DNA of 64,000 bases, from the NCBI GenBank assembly GCA_902545825.1, contig CACCHS010000001.1, positions 18,434-82,433 of the forward strand. The letters run 5' to 3'. This stretch comes from an uncultured Pelagibacteraceae bacterium (GTDB taxonomy: Bacteria > Pseudomonadota > Alphaproteobacteria > Pelagibacterales > Pelagibacteraceae). A program made the position numbers and the translations under genes. This document shows positions 9,735-20,508 of the stretch, piece by piece. The notes beneath the pieces were generated by a model that searched no databases, was not told the origin of the DNA, and was given only the letters and a program-made list of their open reading frames with translations. Position 1 is the first letter of the stretch. The number at the start of each line of letters is the position of its first letter.

Positions 9735-12026
9735 TTAATTTATTTTTCCATAATTAATTACACCTGCTGAGTATGCTGCTACAGATGCAAGGTTTAGTAT
9801 ATCTGATGTTGAAGATCTTAGAGGTGCAACTTCAATTGCTCTACCTAACCCAATCAATAAAGGGCCTATACCCTTAACATCTCCCAAAGTTTTCATTAAT
9901 TTGTAAGAGATAGCTGCACTATGCTGTCCTGGCATTATTAGCACGTTTGCGTTTCCAACAATTTCCGACATCGGATAAAGTTCTTTATATTCAGTATTAA
10001 GTGCCACATCTGGTTGCATATCTCCATCAAATTTAAAATCGACATTCATTTTTTGTAAAATATCAACGGCATCTATTATATGTTTTGTTCTGCTGGTAAT
10101 AGGCTGACCGAATGTAGAGTGAGATAAGAAAGCAACTTTTGGATCAAAACCGAACAATCTCACAACTCTTGCAGCAGATTTTGCAATCTCTGCCAACTGT
10201 TTTGATGTAGGATACTCGTGAACTGTTGTGTCAGCTATGAAAACAGTTTTACCTTTACTGACTACCATATTTAGTCCAAACATTATCTCACCTGGTCTAG
10301 CATCAATAACTTTTGTTATTTTTTTTAATGATTGAGAATATCGTCTAGTATTACCAGTAACCATTGCATCTGCATCTCCACACTCAACCATACATGAAGC
10401 CCACATTACCCTGTCGTTTCTGGTCATTTTATCACAATCTCTTTCGAGTAAACCTTCTTTCCTATGTAATTTATTAAACAGAAATTTTATGTACTTTTCT
10501 CTCAAAACTTTATTTTTTTTCGCATTCACAATTTCAATATTAAAGTTTTCACTGTAGCCAATCTCTTTTAGTTTTTTTTTAATAATTTCTTCTTTTGCAA
10601 CAATTAAAGGTATTCCTAAACCTGCATTTTTAAATGCAATAGCTGCTTTTAGAGTATTTTCATCTTCACCATCAGCAAAAACAACTTTCTTCTGAGTTTT
10701 TTTAATTTGATTATTTATTCCCTGCATAATCGTAACTGAGGGATCAAGTCTTTGTTTAAGTTGCTCGGAGTAAATATTAAAATTATCAATTTTCTTTCTT
10801 GCAACTCCAGTTTTAATTGCTGCTTTAGCAACCGCAACAGGTATGACACTAATTAATCTCGGATCAAATGTAGAAGGTATAATATATTCTCTCCCGTAGG
10901 TCGGTCTTTCCCCACCCATAGCTGCAACAACTTCATCTGGAACACGTTCTCTTGCTAAAGAAGCGATTGCTTTCACAGCTGCAACCTTCATCTCTTCATT
11001 TATTGTTTTTGCTCTTACGTCCAGTGCTCCTCTAAAAATATAAGGAAAGCCAATTAAATTGTTTACTTGATTAGGGTAATCAGATCTTCCAGTAGCAACT
11101 ATTGCATCTTTTCTTACTTCTTCTATTTCTTCTGGAGTTATCTCAGGGTCTGGATTGGCACAAGCAAAAATAATTGGATTTTTAGACATCAACTTGACCA
11201 TATCCTTCTTTAAAACTCCGGCGGACGAGAGACCCAAAAATACATCTGCATTTTTAATCGCATCTTTTAACGTTCTATCTTTTGTATCTATAGCAAAAGC
11301 AGATTTCCATTGATTAAGACCATCGCGTTTTTTATATATCACTCCTTTTCTATCTAACATCGTAATATTTTTACTTGAAACGCCAGTTTTAATAAAAAGG
11401 TTTGTACATGCCATTGCCGAGGCTCCCGCACCATTAACTACAACCTTAATTTTTTTAATATCTTTTTTTGCTATATCGATTGCATTAATTAATGCAGCAC
11501 ATGTAATAATTGCAGTCCCATGTTGGTCATCATGAAAAACAGGGATGTCTAAAATCTCTTTTAATTTTTTCTCGATTATAAAACAGTCTGGAGCAGCAAT
11601 ATCCTCAAGATTAATACCTCCAAAACTTTTTGAGAAATTCTTAATAGATCTAATAATTTCATCCGAATCATTTGAGTCAATTTCTAAATCTATTGAGTCT
11701 ATATCAGCAAATCTTTTGAATAAAACAGCTTTTCCTTCCATCACTGGTTTAGACGCGATTGCACCTAAATTTCCCAAGCCCAATATTGCAGATCCATTAC
11801 TAATTACTGCAACAAGATTACCTTTTGTAGTGTAATCATAAGCTAAGTCAGGATTTTTATAAATGGCTTTTACAGGTGCGGCTACACCTGGAGAATAGGC
11901 AAGAGCTAAGTCTCTTTTAGTTGTCATTGGTTTTGAGGAAACAATCTCGATTTTTCCAGATTTATTATTATTATGAAATTCTAATGCCTCTTTATCTGAA
12001 TAATGTTCAATTTTATTTTTTTTCAT
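9735..12026 (-). CDS. maeB: NADP-dependent malic enzyme with C-terminal phosphotransacetylase-like domain
   Basis: Malic enzyme N-domain (HDDQHGTAI) plus PTA-like C-terminal domain. Confidence 0.95.
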   Translation of the reverse strand: MKKNKIEHYSDKEALEFHNNNKSGKIEIVSSKPMTTKRDLALAYSPGVAAPVKAIYKNPDLAYDYTTKGNLVAVISNGSAILGLGNLGAIASKPVMEGKAVLFKRFADIDSIDLEIDSNDSDEIIRSIKNFSKSFGGINLEDIAAPDCFIIEKKLKEILDIPVFHDDQHGTAIITCAALINAIDIAKKDIKKIKVVVNGAGASAMACTNLFIKTGVSSKNITMLDRKGVIYKKRDGLNQWKSAFAIDTKDRTLKDAIKNADVFLGLSSAGVLKKDMVKLMSKNPIIFACANPDPEITPEEIEEVRKDAIVATGRSDYPNQVNNLIGFPYIFRGALDVRAKTINEEMKVAAVKAIASLARERVPDEVVAAMGGERPTYGREYIIPSTFDPRLISVIPVAVAKAAIKTGVARKKIDNFNIYSEQLKQRLDPSVTIMQGINNQIKKTQKKVVFADGEDENTLKAAIAFKNAGLGIPLIVAKEEIIKKKLKEIGYSENFNIEIVNAKKNKVLREKYIKFLFNKLHRKEGLLERDCDKMTRNDRVMWASCMVECGDADAMVTGNTRRYSQSLKKITKVIDARPGEIMFGLNMVVSKGKTVFIADTTVHEYPTSKQLAEIAKSAARVVRLFGFDPKVAFLSHSTFGQPITSRTKHIIDAVDILQKMNVDFKFDGDMQPDVALNTEYKELYPMSEIVGNANVLIMPGQHSAAISYKLMKTLGDVKGIGPLLIGLGRAIEVAPLRSSTSDILNLASVAAYSAGVINYGKIN

Positions 12027-12077
12027 TTAAATATAATTAGCTATACAAATAGAACTAAATTAAGACTAATATGATTT

Positions 12078-13607
12078 ATGAATCTAATTAAGTCAACCGG
12101 GACATTTAGTTTCTTCACTTTATTAAGTAGAGTTCTTGGATATTTGCGGGACTTATTTATAGCAATATTTTTGGGGTCTGGTCCAATAGCTGATGCATTT
12201 TTTGTTGCTTTTAGAATACCAAATACTTTCAGAAGATTGTTTTCAGAGGGAACATTTAATGCTGCGTTTGTACCCCTGTATTCAGCAGAACTTACAAAAG
12301 GTAAATCGCCCTCACAAAAATTTGCAAACGAAATATATAATATTCTAATAATTGGCTTACTTTTTTTAATTTTAATTATTGAAATTTTTATGCCATGGTT
12401 CGTACTTTTAATTGCTCCGGGCTTTACAGAAAATTCTGAAAAACTTGAACTTACAATTTATCTAACTAGGATAACATTTCCTTTTTTATTTTTTATAAGT
12501 CTAGCATCTTTTTTTGCAGCAATACTAAATTCGCATAATAAGTTTGCACTATCAGCTGCGGCACCGATAGTCTTAAATATAATTTTAATTTTTATATTAT
12601 TTTTTGGCAGATATTTAAACGATGATCTTGTAAAATATTTAGCTTATGGAGTAACTATTTCCGGAATAATCCAATTTTTATTGCTGATCTGGTTTGTTAA
12701 AAACTTTGTTAGTTTAAATATGTCATTAAAATTTAGACTAACTAAAAATGTAAAGTTATTTTTTACTAAACTTTTACCAAGTATTTTTTCCTCCGGTGTA
12801 ACTCAAATTAATATTCTAGTTGGAACAATTATTGCATCATTTCAAGCAAGTGCAGTCTCTTATTTATATTATGCAGACAGAATTTATCAAATTAATCTGG
12901 CTATAGCTGGAATAGCAATAGGCACAATATTGCTTCCCAACCTTAGCAGATATGTTAAAGAAAATAACAAATATAAAATAAACCGAATTCAAAATAAATC
13001 ACTTGAGCTTAGTTTATTTTTAAGTGTTCCAGCAACTCTTGCATTGTTAATTGCATCAGAAGAAATTACATCCTCGCTTTTTGGATACGGTTCTTTTAAT
13101 ACTTTAAGTGTTAAAAATTCAGCCAATGCACTTTTTTATTTTGCCCTAGGACTGCCTGCATTTGCATTTATTAAAGTTTTTTCAAGTTTTGTTTTTGCAA
13201 GACAAAATACTAAAATTCCATTTTACTTTTCAGTAATTTCTGTAATTTTAAATATAATTATAAGCTTATATTTTTTCAGTAAAATTGGCTTTATAATAAT
13301 TCCTATAGCAACGTCGATATCATCCTGGTTAAACTCGTTATTGTTATTGTTTTATTTAATTTATAAAAATTATTTTAACTTTAAATTAGATATTATTATT
13401 TCTTTTATTAGAATTGTCTTGGTTTCATTGATAACATCATTAATATTTTATTATCTAATTAATCTGAACCAAGAATACCTAGCTTTTGAAAGTGGTTATA
13501 AGTTAGTGGCTATGCTCGTTGTTGTGATTTTAACATTAATAATTTATATTATGATATCGATCATTACTAAAGCTTTCAAAATATCAGATATTAAATTAAA
13601 GTATTGA
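12078..13607 (+). CDS. murJ: Lipid II flippase MurJ/MviN
   Basis: GTFSFFTLLSRVLGYLRD, multispan membrane protein. Confidence 0.95.
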   Translation: MNLIKSTGTFSFFTLLSRVLGYLRDLFIAIFLGSGPIADAFFVAFRIPNTFRRLFSEGTFNAAFVPLYSAELTKGKSPSQKFANEIYNILIIGLLFLILIIEIFMPWFVLLIAPGFTENSEKLELTIYLTRITFPFLFFISLASFFAAILNSHNKFALSAAAPIVLNIILIFILFFGRYLNDDLVKYLAYGVTISGIIQFLLLIWFVKNFVSLNMSLKFRLTKNVKLFFTKLLPSIFSSGVTQINILVGTIIASFQASAVSYLYYADRIYQINLAIAGIAIGTILLPNLSRYVKENNKYKINRIQNKSLELSLFLSVPATLALLIASEEITSSLFGYGSFNTLSVKNSANALFYFALGLPAFAFIKVFSSFVFARQNTKIPFYFSVISVILNIIISLYFFSKIGFIIIPIATSISSWLNSLLLLFYLIYKNYFNFKLDIIISFIRIVLVSLITSLIFYYLINLNQEYLAFESGYKLVAMLVVVILTLIIYIMISIITKAFKISDIKLKY

Positions 13608-13610
13608 TTT

Positions 13611-14612
13611 ATGGCTAAAAAAATATTTTCTGGTGTTCAGCCAACTGGTAATTTGCATTTAGGTAATTATATTGGAGCAATTAAAAATTTTGTAGATCTT
13701 CAAAACGAAAAAAATAATCAATGTATTTTTTGTGTTGTAGATTTACATGCAATAACAGTTAAGCAAAATCCCAAAGAACTAAAAAACAATATAAGGGAAA
13801 CTACTGCAGCATTTTTAGCAAGTGGTATTGAGCCAGAAAAAAACATAATTTTTAATCAATCACTAGTACCAGCTCACTCAGAAGGATCCTGGATTCTTGG
13901 ATGTGTCGCAAGAATGGGTTGGTTAAATAGAATGACCCAGTTTAAAGAGAAAGCAGGAAAGGATAAAGAAAAAGCAAGTATAGGACTATATATCTATCCA
14001 GTTTTAATGGCCGCAGATATTCTTTTGTATGATGCATCTCATGTTCCGGTAGGAGAGGACCAAAAACAACACTTAGAATTATCAAGAGATATTGCTCAAA
14101 AATTTAATTTAGATTATGAGTGTCCCAATTTTTTTAAAATTCCTGAACCACTAATTCAAAAAAACTTTGCGAGAATAATGAGTTTAAAAGACGGAACAAA
14201 AAAAATGAGCAAATCAGACCCTTCAGATTTAAGCAGAATAAACCTAAAGGATAACAAAGATGAAATCATTAATAAAATTAAAAAAGCAAAAACGGATAAT
14301 GATTCAATGCCAAAGGATGAAAATAATTTAAATAAAAGACCTGAAATCGAAAATTTATTTAGTATTTATTCTAGTTTATCCAATCAAAATCTAAAAAGTA
14401 CAATTGATCAATTTAGTGGGAAAAACTTTTCTAAATTTAAAAATGATTTAGCAGAAGTAGTTGTGGAAAAAATTACACCAATATCCAATGAAATAAAAAG
14501 ATTAGAAAAAGATCCTCAATTTATAGATAATATTTTATTAAATGGGTCTAAAAAGGCAGAAAAAATGGCAAAATTGAAAGTTGAAAAACTAAAAGAAATT
14601 ATAGGTTTTTAA
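13611..14612 (+). CDS. trpS: Tryptophanyl-tRNA synthetase
   Basis: [22 protein letters not shown] motif. Confidence 0.98.
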   Translation: MAKKIFSGVQPTGNLHLGNYIGAIKNFVDLQNEKNNQCIFCVVDLHAITVKQNPKELKNNIRETTAAFLASGIEPEKNIIFNQSLVPAHSEGSWILGCVARMGWLNRMTQFKEKAGKDKEKASIGLYIYPVLMAADILLYDASHVPVGEDQKQHLELSRDIAQKFNLDYECPNFFKIPEPLIQKNFARIMSLKDGTKKMSKSDPSDLSRINLKDNKDEIINKIKKAKTDNDSMPKDENNLNKRPEIENLFSIYSSLSNQNLKSTIDQFSGKNFSKFKNDLAEVVVEKITPISNEIKRLEKDPQFIDNILLNGSKKAEKMAKLKVEKLKEIIGF

Positions 14613-14655
14613 ATTATGATATTTAAAATTAAAAATAAATGATTATATAAATATA

Positions 14656-15198
14656 ATGTTTATTCAGACACAAAAAACCCCAAATCCAAACTCCTTGAAG
14701 TTTATTACTGGTAAAAAAGTATCATCAATTGGAACTATAGAAATTTCGAAAAAAGAAATGACAGATAATATTTTGTTAAGAAATATTTTTTCCGTAAAGG
14801 GCGTTGAAAGTATTTTTTTAAGTGAAGATTTTTTTTCGATTAACAAACAAGAAGGTATTGATTGGGAAGATATTAAACACATCGTAATCGCATTACTTAA
14901 TGAGTATTACGCAAATGGTAAAGAAATTATTATTGATAAGAAACCATCAGTTGTAAACGTTGAAAACCTCAAAGAAATCGAAAAACAAATAATTAAAATA
15001 TTAGATACAAAGATTAAACCAGCAGTAGCAAGAGATGGAGGAGATATAAAATTTATAGAATTTAAGAATGGTATTGTAAAGGTACAGTTACGTGGTAGTT
15101 GTTCAGGCTGTCCAAGCTCTGTTATAACTTTAAAACAAGGAGTTCAAAATCTTTTGACGCATTACATTCCAGATGTTAAACAGGTCGAAGCTATCTAG
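14656..15198 (+). CDS. NifU/Nfu-family Fe-S scaffold protein
   Basis: N-terminal Nfu domain (MFIQTQKTPNPNSLKF) and CSGCPSS motif. Confidence 0.93.
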   Translation: MFIQTQKTPNPNSLKFITGKKVSSIGTIEISKKEMTDNILLRNIFSVKGVESIFLSEDFFSINKQEGIDWEDIKHIVIALLNEYYANGKEIIIDKKPSVVNVENLKEIEKQIIKILDTKIKPAVARDGGDIKFIEFKNGIVKVQLRGSCSGCPSSVITLKQGVQNLLTHYIPDVKQVEAI

Positions 15199-15206
15199 AA
15201 TCAGAA

Positions 15207-16340
15207 ATGTTTAAAAATTCAAAAATTAATCTAAAACAAATAAGAAAAATAATAAGCGAGCGAGGTTTTGTATTAAAAAAAAAGAGAAATTTTTTTAATT
15301 TTAGTGAGTTAAGAAGCTTATACTATACAATTGCGAGTAGTTTAGTTTTAATATTAATTTTTTTTCTTCTACCTTTATCGATAGATGTAAAAAAAGAGCT
15401 CCAGGTAGTGAAACAAAGTATTGATAATAACTCTAAAATTGACTTCCAAAAAGTACTAGAAGGTAAACCCCTCAAAGAGGATGAGGATGTTGATCAAATT
15501 TTAGACACTAAAAATTTATTTGAGGATATTTTCTCATTTGATGAAATGCCAACAGATACAGTTAGGCTTAGTGCATCAACGGTTAAAGAATTATTCAAAG
15601 ATACTGAATATGATCTAAATGAAATAAGAAAATCTAAATTAGTGAAACCTATAAAACTCTCTTTATTACCAGAGGAATTAAAAAAGATTGAAAGCACAAA
15701 GGAAAAAAAAAAACTTTTTTTAGAAATTATTTTACCTTTGGTTCTCGAAGAAAATAATAGAATAAAATTAGATAGAATAAAATTATTTAAAGTATTAAAT
15801 AAAAAAAATAATTCAAATAGTGAAATAAAATGGCTAAATTCAAAATTTAAACAGTATGGTGTAGTCAATAAGGATTTATCGACATTAAAAATTAGAATGG
15901 ATGAGATACCAGTATCTCTAGCTTTAGCTCAAGCTGCTAAGGAAACAGGATGGGGAACTTCGAGATTTGCAATAGAGGGAAATGCATTATTTGGACAGTG
16001 GACTTTTAGTGGAGAAGGAATAAAACCTGCTGGAGCAGATTCTAGTGATGGATCTCATAAAGTAATGAGGTTTAAAGTTCTCAAAGCATCTGTAAGAGCA
16101 TATCAAAGAAATCTAAATACACATAATAGCTATAGAGAATTTAGAAGAGCAAGAGCTTTGATGAGAGAGAGAGATCAAAAGTTAAATAGTCTCGACCTTG
16201 CGGACTTCCTAGATAGGTATGCAGCCACGGGTGTTGAATACACAAAAATCATAAAAAAAATAATTGAGCAAAACTCTCTTCAAGATTTCGATAAAGTTAA
16301 ACTATTACCAACCAGCGTACAACTTAAAAATATAATTTAA
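15207..16340 (+). CDS. Glucosaminidase-domain (Bax-like) protein
   Basis: SLALAQAAKETGWGTSRFAIEGNALFGQWTF. Confidence 0.88.
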   Translation: MFKNSKINLKQIRKIISERGFVLKKKRNFFNFSELRSLYYTIASSLVLILIFFLLPLSIDVKKELQVVKQSIDNNSKIDFQKVLEGKPLKEDEDVDQILDTKNLFEDIFSFDEMPTDTVRLSASTVKELFKDTEYDLNEIRKSKLVKPIKLSLLPEELKKIESTKEKKKLFLEIILPLVLEENNRIKLDRIKLFKVLNKKNNSNSEIKWLNSKFKQYGVVNKDLSTLKIRMDEIPVSLALAQAAKETGWGTSRFAIEGNALFGQWTFSGEGIKPAGADSSDGSHKVMRFKVLKASVRAYQRNLNTHNSYREFRRARALMRERDQKLNSLDLADFLDRYAATGVEYTKIIKKIIEQNSLQDFDKVKLLPTSVQLKNII

Positions 16341-17386
16341 TTTGTTTTGACTGAAAATTGAATTCCAAACCATCTCCATCCATCATCATTTAAAGAACAG
16401 TTAACCCTTCCTCTTCTGAATAGAAACTTATCTCTAAAATTTATTTTTAAAGAATTACCAATAAAGTTAAGTTTAGACTTTTCCCACTGATTTCCTTCGT
16501 CAGAAAAACAATTTATATTTTTTATATTTTTTTGTTCCTCAAAAAAATCAATTTTTAAATTTGGTGGGTTATTATCAGTTACATACATATCAATCGGGCT
16601 TATTTTTTTAAACTGTAATGGTAATAAATCAATAACAAAATTAAATCTCTCTAAATCTCCATATTTTTCGTTAATTGGAAATCTTGGGAGTTGATACTTG
16701 TCTTTGTTTATGTCAATTACACCAGAATGTTGACCAAAAGCAAATTTAAATTTTTCCTTGATAAAATTAATATGGTCTAAACTATATTCTCCAAAAGGGT
16801 GGGAATAGAATACTGGATTATAACCTAACTCTTTTTTAAAAATATTAATTGATTGATTAATATCACTTCTAAACTCCTCAAAACTAAAATCTATTAGATA
16901 TTGATGAGAATGTGAATGATTTCCAATAAACGCAAATTTTTCTTTTTCAACCTCTTTAATCTGTTTCCAAGTCATATAACCGTTTTTTCCAACCGGCTCG
17001 GTGGAAACGAATAAAATAAAAGGAATTTTATTTCGCTTTAAAAATGGCCATGCATTTTCATAAAATGACGAAAATGCATCATCAATAGTTATTAAAATTT
17101 TTTTTTCATTCTTGGGCTTGTCAAAGTTCTTTTGGAAATCATCGGGGTTTTCAAATTTATATTTTTTATTTTTTATAATTTGAATTTGCTTTTCAAAAAT
17201 TTCCATTCTAATATTTGTTGATGGATACTTATTCTCGTTAAATCTATGATACATAAGAGATAATGTTCCAGCTTCTTCAGAATAATATTTACTATCATTT
17301 TCGACTGCAATAGAATCGCTCAAAAGTATAAAAAAAATGAAAAAATTGATAATTGATGCAACAGATAATAAAATTTTATTAATCAT
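16337..17386 (-). CDS. Polysaccharide deacetylase family protein, secreted
   Basis: NodB-type motifs (ITIDDAFSSFYENAWP, GNHSHSH); N-terminal signal peptide. Confidence 0.85.
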   Translation of the reverse strand: MINKILLSVASIINFFIFFILLSDSIAVENDSKYYSEEAGTLSLMYHRFNENKYPSTNIRMEIFEKQIQIIKNKKYKFENPDDFQKNFDKPKNEKKILITIDDAFSSFYENAWPFLKRNKIPFILFVSTEPVGKNGYMTWKQIKEVEKEKFAFIGNHSHSHQYLIDFSFEEFRSDINQSINIFKKELGYNPVFYSHPFGEYSLDHINFIKEKFKFAFGQHSGVIDINKDKYQLPRFPINEKYGDLERFNFVIDLLPLQFKKISPIDMYVTDNNPPNLKIDFFEEQKNIKNINCFSDEGNQWEKSKLNFIGNSLKINFRDKFLFRRGRVNCSLNDDGWRWFGIQFSVKTN

Positions 17387-17732
17387 AATAAATGATAAAA
17401 ATATTTATACTAGTAGTCACGAAAATAGTAAAAGTAATTTTGATAAAATAACAATTTTAATAAACGATTTTTTAAAGAAATATAAAACAGCATTATCAGA
17501 TATAAATCAAATATATGTAAATCGGGGACCAGGAAGTTTTGCTGGTATAAGAAACTCATTATCCATTGTAAAAGGAATTCATCTAGCAAAAGATATTGAT
17601 TATTATTGTTTCAGTATTTTAGATTTCTCAGAAAATGATAAAAAAAAATTAAAAAACTGGCGAGAATTACCAAATTTATGTAGAAAATATAAAATTAAAA
17701 AAAATTTGATTAATCCGATTTATTGGAGTTAA
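17337..17732 (+). CDS. tsaB: tRNA t6A biosynthesis protein TsaB (YeaZ), unusually short (131 aa)
   Basis: MKKLIIDATDNKILLII and NRGPGSFAGIRNSLSIVKGI motif; lies before fur-miaB. Confidence 0.8.
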   Translation: MKKLIIDATDNKILLIIINDKNIYTSSHENSKSNFDKITILINDFLKKYKTALSDINQIYVNRGPGSFAGIRNSLSIVKGIHLAKDIDYYCFSILDFSENDKKKLKNWRELPNLCRKYKIKKNLINPIYWS

Positions 17733-17740
17733 ATTAGTTG

Positions 17741-18163
17741 ATGTCAGAAACAATAGAAAAAAAATGTATTGAAAAGGGGGTGAAACTTACAGAGCAAAGA
17801 AGAATTATTGCTCGCGTAATTTCAGAGTCAAAAGAGACATATGGGGAGTCCGATCATCCTGATGTAGACGAACTATATAGTAGAGTCTCAAAAATAGATC
17901 CAAAAATCAGCATCGCAACAGTTTACAGAACTGTAAAACTTTTTGAAGAGGCAGGAATACTGGTAAAACATGATTTTAAAGCAGGTAAGGCAAGATACGA
18001 GATCAATGATGATCACAATCATTTAATTGATATTAAAACAGGTGAAATAATCGAATTTGTTGATAGCGATATAGAGGAACTACAAAAAAAAATTGCCAAT
18101 AAGTATGGCTATGAGTTAGTCGACCACAAGCTTGAGCTTTATGGTGTTAAAAAAAAAACTTAA
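17741..18163 (+). CDS. fur: Fur-family transcriptional regulator
   Basis: Winged helix ISIATVYRTVKLFEEAGI, DDHNHLIDIKTGEIIEF. Confidence 0.92.
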   Translation: MSETIEKKCIEKGVKLTEQRRIIARVISESKETYGESDHPDVDELYSRVSKIDPKISIATVYRTVKLFEEAGILVKHDFKAGKARYEINDDHNHLIDIKTGEIIEFVDSDIEELQKKIANKYGYELVDHKLELYGVKKKT

Positions 18164-18166
18164 TTA

Positions 18167-19504
18167 ATGTCAAAAAGAGTATTTATTAAAACATTTGGTT
18201 GCCAGATGAACGTTTATGACTCAAATAGAATCTTAGATACAATTAAAAAAATTGGTTTTACAGAGACCAAATCATTAGAGCTAAGTAATTGTTTTATACT
18301 TAACACGTGTCACATTCGAGACAAAGCTAAAGAAAAAGTTTACCACGAAATCGGTAGAGTAAAACAAAATTTTGAAGGAAAAATAAAACCAATTGTTATT
18401 GTTGCAGGTTGTGTTGCACAAGCAGAAAATTCTGAAATGTTAAAGAGAGAACCTTATATTGATTTTGTAATCGGACCGCAATCCTATCATAAGTTAAATT
18501 CTACAATTGAAAATTTTGAAAAAAATAAAATTAGAAATGAGATAACTGATTTTGACTCCTTGTCAAAATTTGACTATTTGAGTAAAATTAAAAACCAAGA
18601 TAGTAACGTATCTTCATTTATTACAATTCAAGAGGGATGTGATAAGTTTTGTCACTTTTGTGTTGTGCCCTATACACGTGGACCTGAGTATTCAAGACCG
18701 TTCAACCAAATTATAAATGAAGCCAAACAATTAATTCAAAGTGGTGCCAAAGAAATAATTTTATTGGGACAAAATGTAAACGCTTACTCAAGCATAGAAA
18801 ATAAAAAAGAATATAGATTATCTGACCTAATAATGGCCTTAGAAAACACAAATGAGCTAAAGAGAATTAGATATATTACATCACACCCAAAAGATATGAG
18901 TGATGATTTAATAAATTGCTATAAAAACTCAAAAAAACTTATGCCGTTTATTCATCTGCCAATTCAGTCAGGATCAAACAAGATATTAAATCTTATGAAC
19001 AGAAAACATAAAGTACAGGACTATATAAACATTTATGAAAAATTAAAAAAAATCAATAATCAGATAGAATTTTCTAGTGACTTTATAGTTGGATATCCTG
19101 GCGAAACGGAAAAAGATTTTAAGGAAACATTAAAGCTTGTTAAAAATCTTCAATTTTTAAACTCATACTCATTTGTATTTAGTCCAAGACCAGGAACTAC
19201 TGCCTCAAACTATGATCAACTAGACCAGAAAATTTCAAAAGAAAGATTAAAAATTTTACAAGAAGAGCTTTTTAAGAATCAAAAGAGAAAAAATAAAAGT
19301 TTTGAAGATACTCAAGTAAATGTTCTTGTTGAAAATAAAATGAATAATCAAGACAAATTATTTGGTAGAAATGAATATATGACATCTGTAATATTTAAAG
19401 GAAATAAAAATTTAATTGGAAAAGTAACTCCAGTTAAGATAAAGAGCAGTAATCAAAATAGTTTATTTGGTGAAATTTTAATTAACGATGTTGAGGCAGC
19501 ATAA
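18167..19504 (+). CDS. miaB: tRNA-2-methylthio-N6-dimethylallyladenosine synthase
   Basis: KTFGCQMNVYDS, radical SAM CDKFCHFCVVPYTRG, TRAM-like C-terminus. Confidence 0.97.
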   Translation: MSKRVFIKTFGCQMNVYDSNRILDTIKKIGFTETKSLELSNCFILNTCHIRDKAKEKVYHEIGRVKQNFEGKIKPIVIVAGCVAQAENSEMLKREPYIDFVIGPQSYHKLNSTIENFEKNKIRNEITDFDSLSKFDYLSKIKNQDSNVSSFITIQEGCDKFCHFCVVPYTRGPEYSRPFNQIINEAKQLIQSGAKEIILLGQNVNAYSSIENKKEYRLSDLIMALENTNELKRIRYITSHPKDMSDDLINCYKNSKKLMPFIHLPIQSGSNKILNLMNRKHKVQDYINIYEKLKKINNQIEFSSDFIVGYPGETEKDFKETLKLVKNLQFLNSYSFVFSPRPGTTASNYDQLDQKISKERLKILQEELFKNQKRKNKSFEDTQVNVLVENKMNNQDKLFGRNEYMTSVIFKGNKNLIGKVTPVKIKSSNQNSLFGEILINDVEAA

Positions 19505-19506
19505 AA

Positions 19507-20508
19507 TTGAATAAAACCCAAAGTAAGATTAACACTGACCTTAAGTTTGTCTATTCGGATAATTCACTAAGCATCGTATTTCCAAATAATGAACTTTTGA
19601 TGGGAATTCTAGGCGAATTTAATAAAAATTTAAAAGAACTTGAAAATTTAACTAATACAAATCTTTATTTTAGAGGAAATTCAATAATTACAAAAGATGA
19701 TGCTAAAAAAATTCAAATTATAAAAAATGCAATTCAATTTTTATGCGATCAATACGTTATTAATGGATCCATAGAAAAAAAGGATATAATCTCATCCGTA
19801 AGTAAATTTATGATCAATGAAAATAATAATTTGGATAAAAAGATCGAGTATATTATTAAAACTCCAAAAAAATCTGTAATACCAAGATCAGAAAAACAAA
19901 AAAAATATGTTTCAGCTCTAAGAACTAGTGATATTATTATATCAACAGGTCCAGCTGGAACGGGAAAAACTTTTTTATCTGTAGCAGTAGCATTGACAAT
20001 GCTTTTAGATAAAAAAATTGAGAGAATTATTTTGTCTAGACCTGCGGTGGAGGCTGGAGAAAGATTAGGTTTTTTACCTGGCGATATGAGAGAAAAAGTT
20101 GATCCGTATTTACGCCCTTTGTACGACTCCTTGTATGATTTATTAGATTTTGAAAAAATTCAAAAAAAAATTGAAATTGGCGATATTGAAATTGCTCCAC
20201 TAGCATTTATGAGAGGCAGAACTTTAAAAAATTCTTTTGCAATTTTGGATGAAGCTCAAAATGCAACAGATACACAAATTAAAATGTTTTTAACGCGTAT
20301 CGGAGAAAATTCAAAAATTGTGATCAATGGTGATCCTTCACAAATAGATTTACCTAATAAATCTTTATCAGGGTTAAATAGATCCAAAAAATTATTACAA
20401 CACTTAAATGAAATTTCTGTAGTAGATTTCGACCACACCGACGTAGTCAGACATCCTTTAGTCTCTAAAATTGTCAAGGCTTACTCGGATAATAATAACA
20501 ATGATTAA
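19507..20508 (+). CDS. PhoH-like ATPase (TTG start)
   Basis: GPAGTGKTFLSVAVAL Walker A; LDEAQNAT. Confidence 0.94.
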   Translation: MNKTQSKINTDLKFVYSDNSLSIVFPNNELLMGILGEFNKNLKELENLTNTNLYFRGNSIITKDDAKKIQIIKNAIQFLCDQYVINGSIEKKDIISSVSKFMINENNNLDKKIEYIIKTPKKSVIPRSEKQKKYVSALRTSDIIISTGPAGTGKTFLSVAVALTMLLDKKIERIILSRPAVEAGERLGFLPGDMREKVDPYLRPLYDSLYDLLDFEKIQKKIEIGDIEIAPLAFMRGRTLKNSFAILDEAQNATDTQIKMFLTRIGENSKIVINGDPSQIDLPNKSLSGLNRSKKLLQHLNEISVVDFDHTDVVRHPLVSKIVKAYSDNNNND

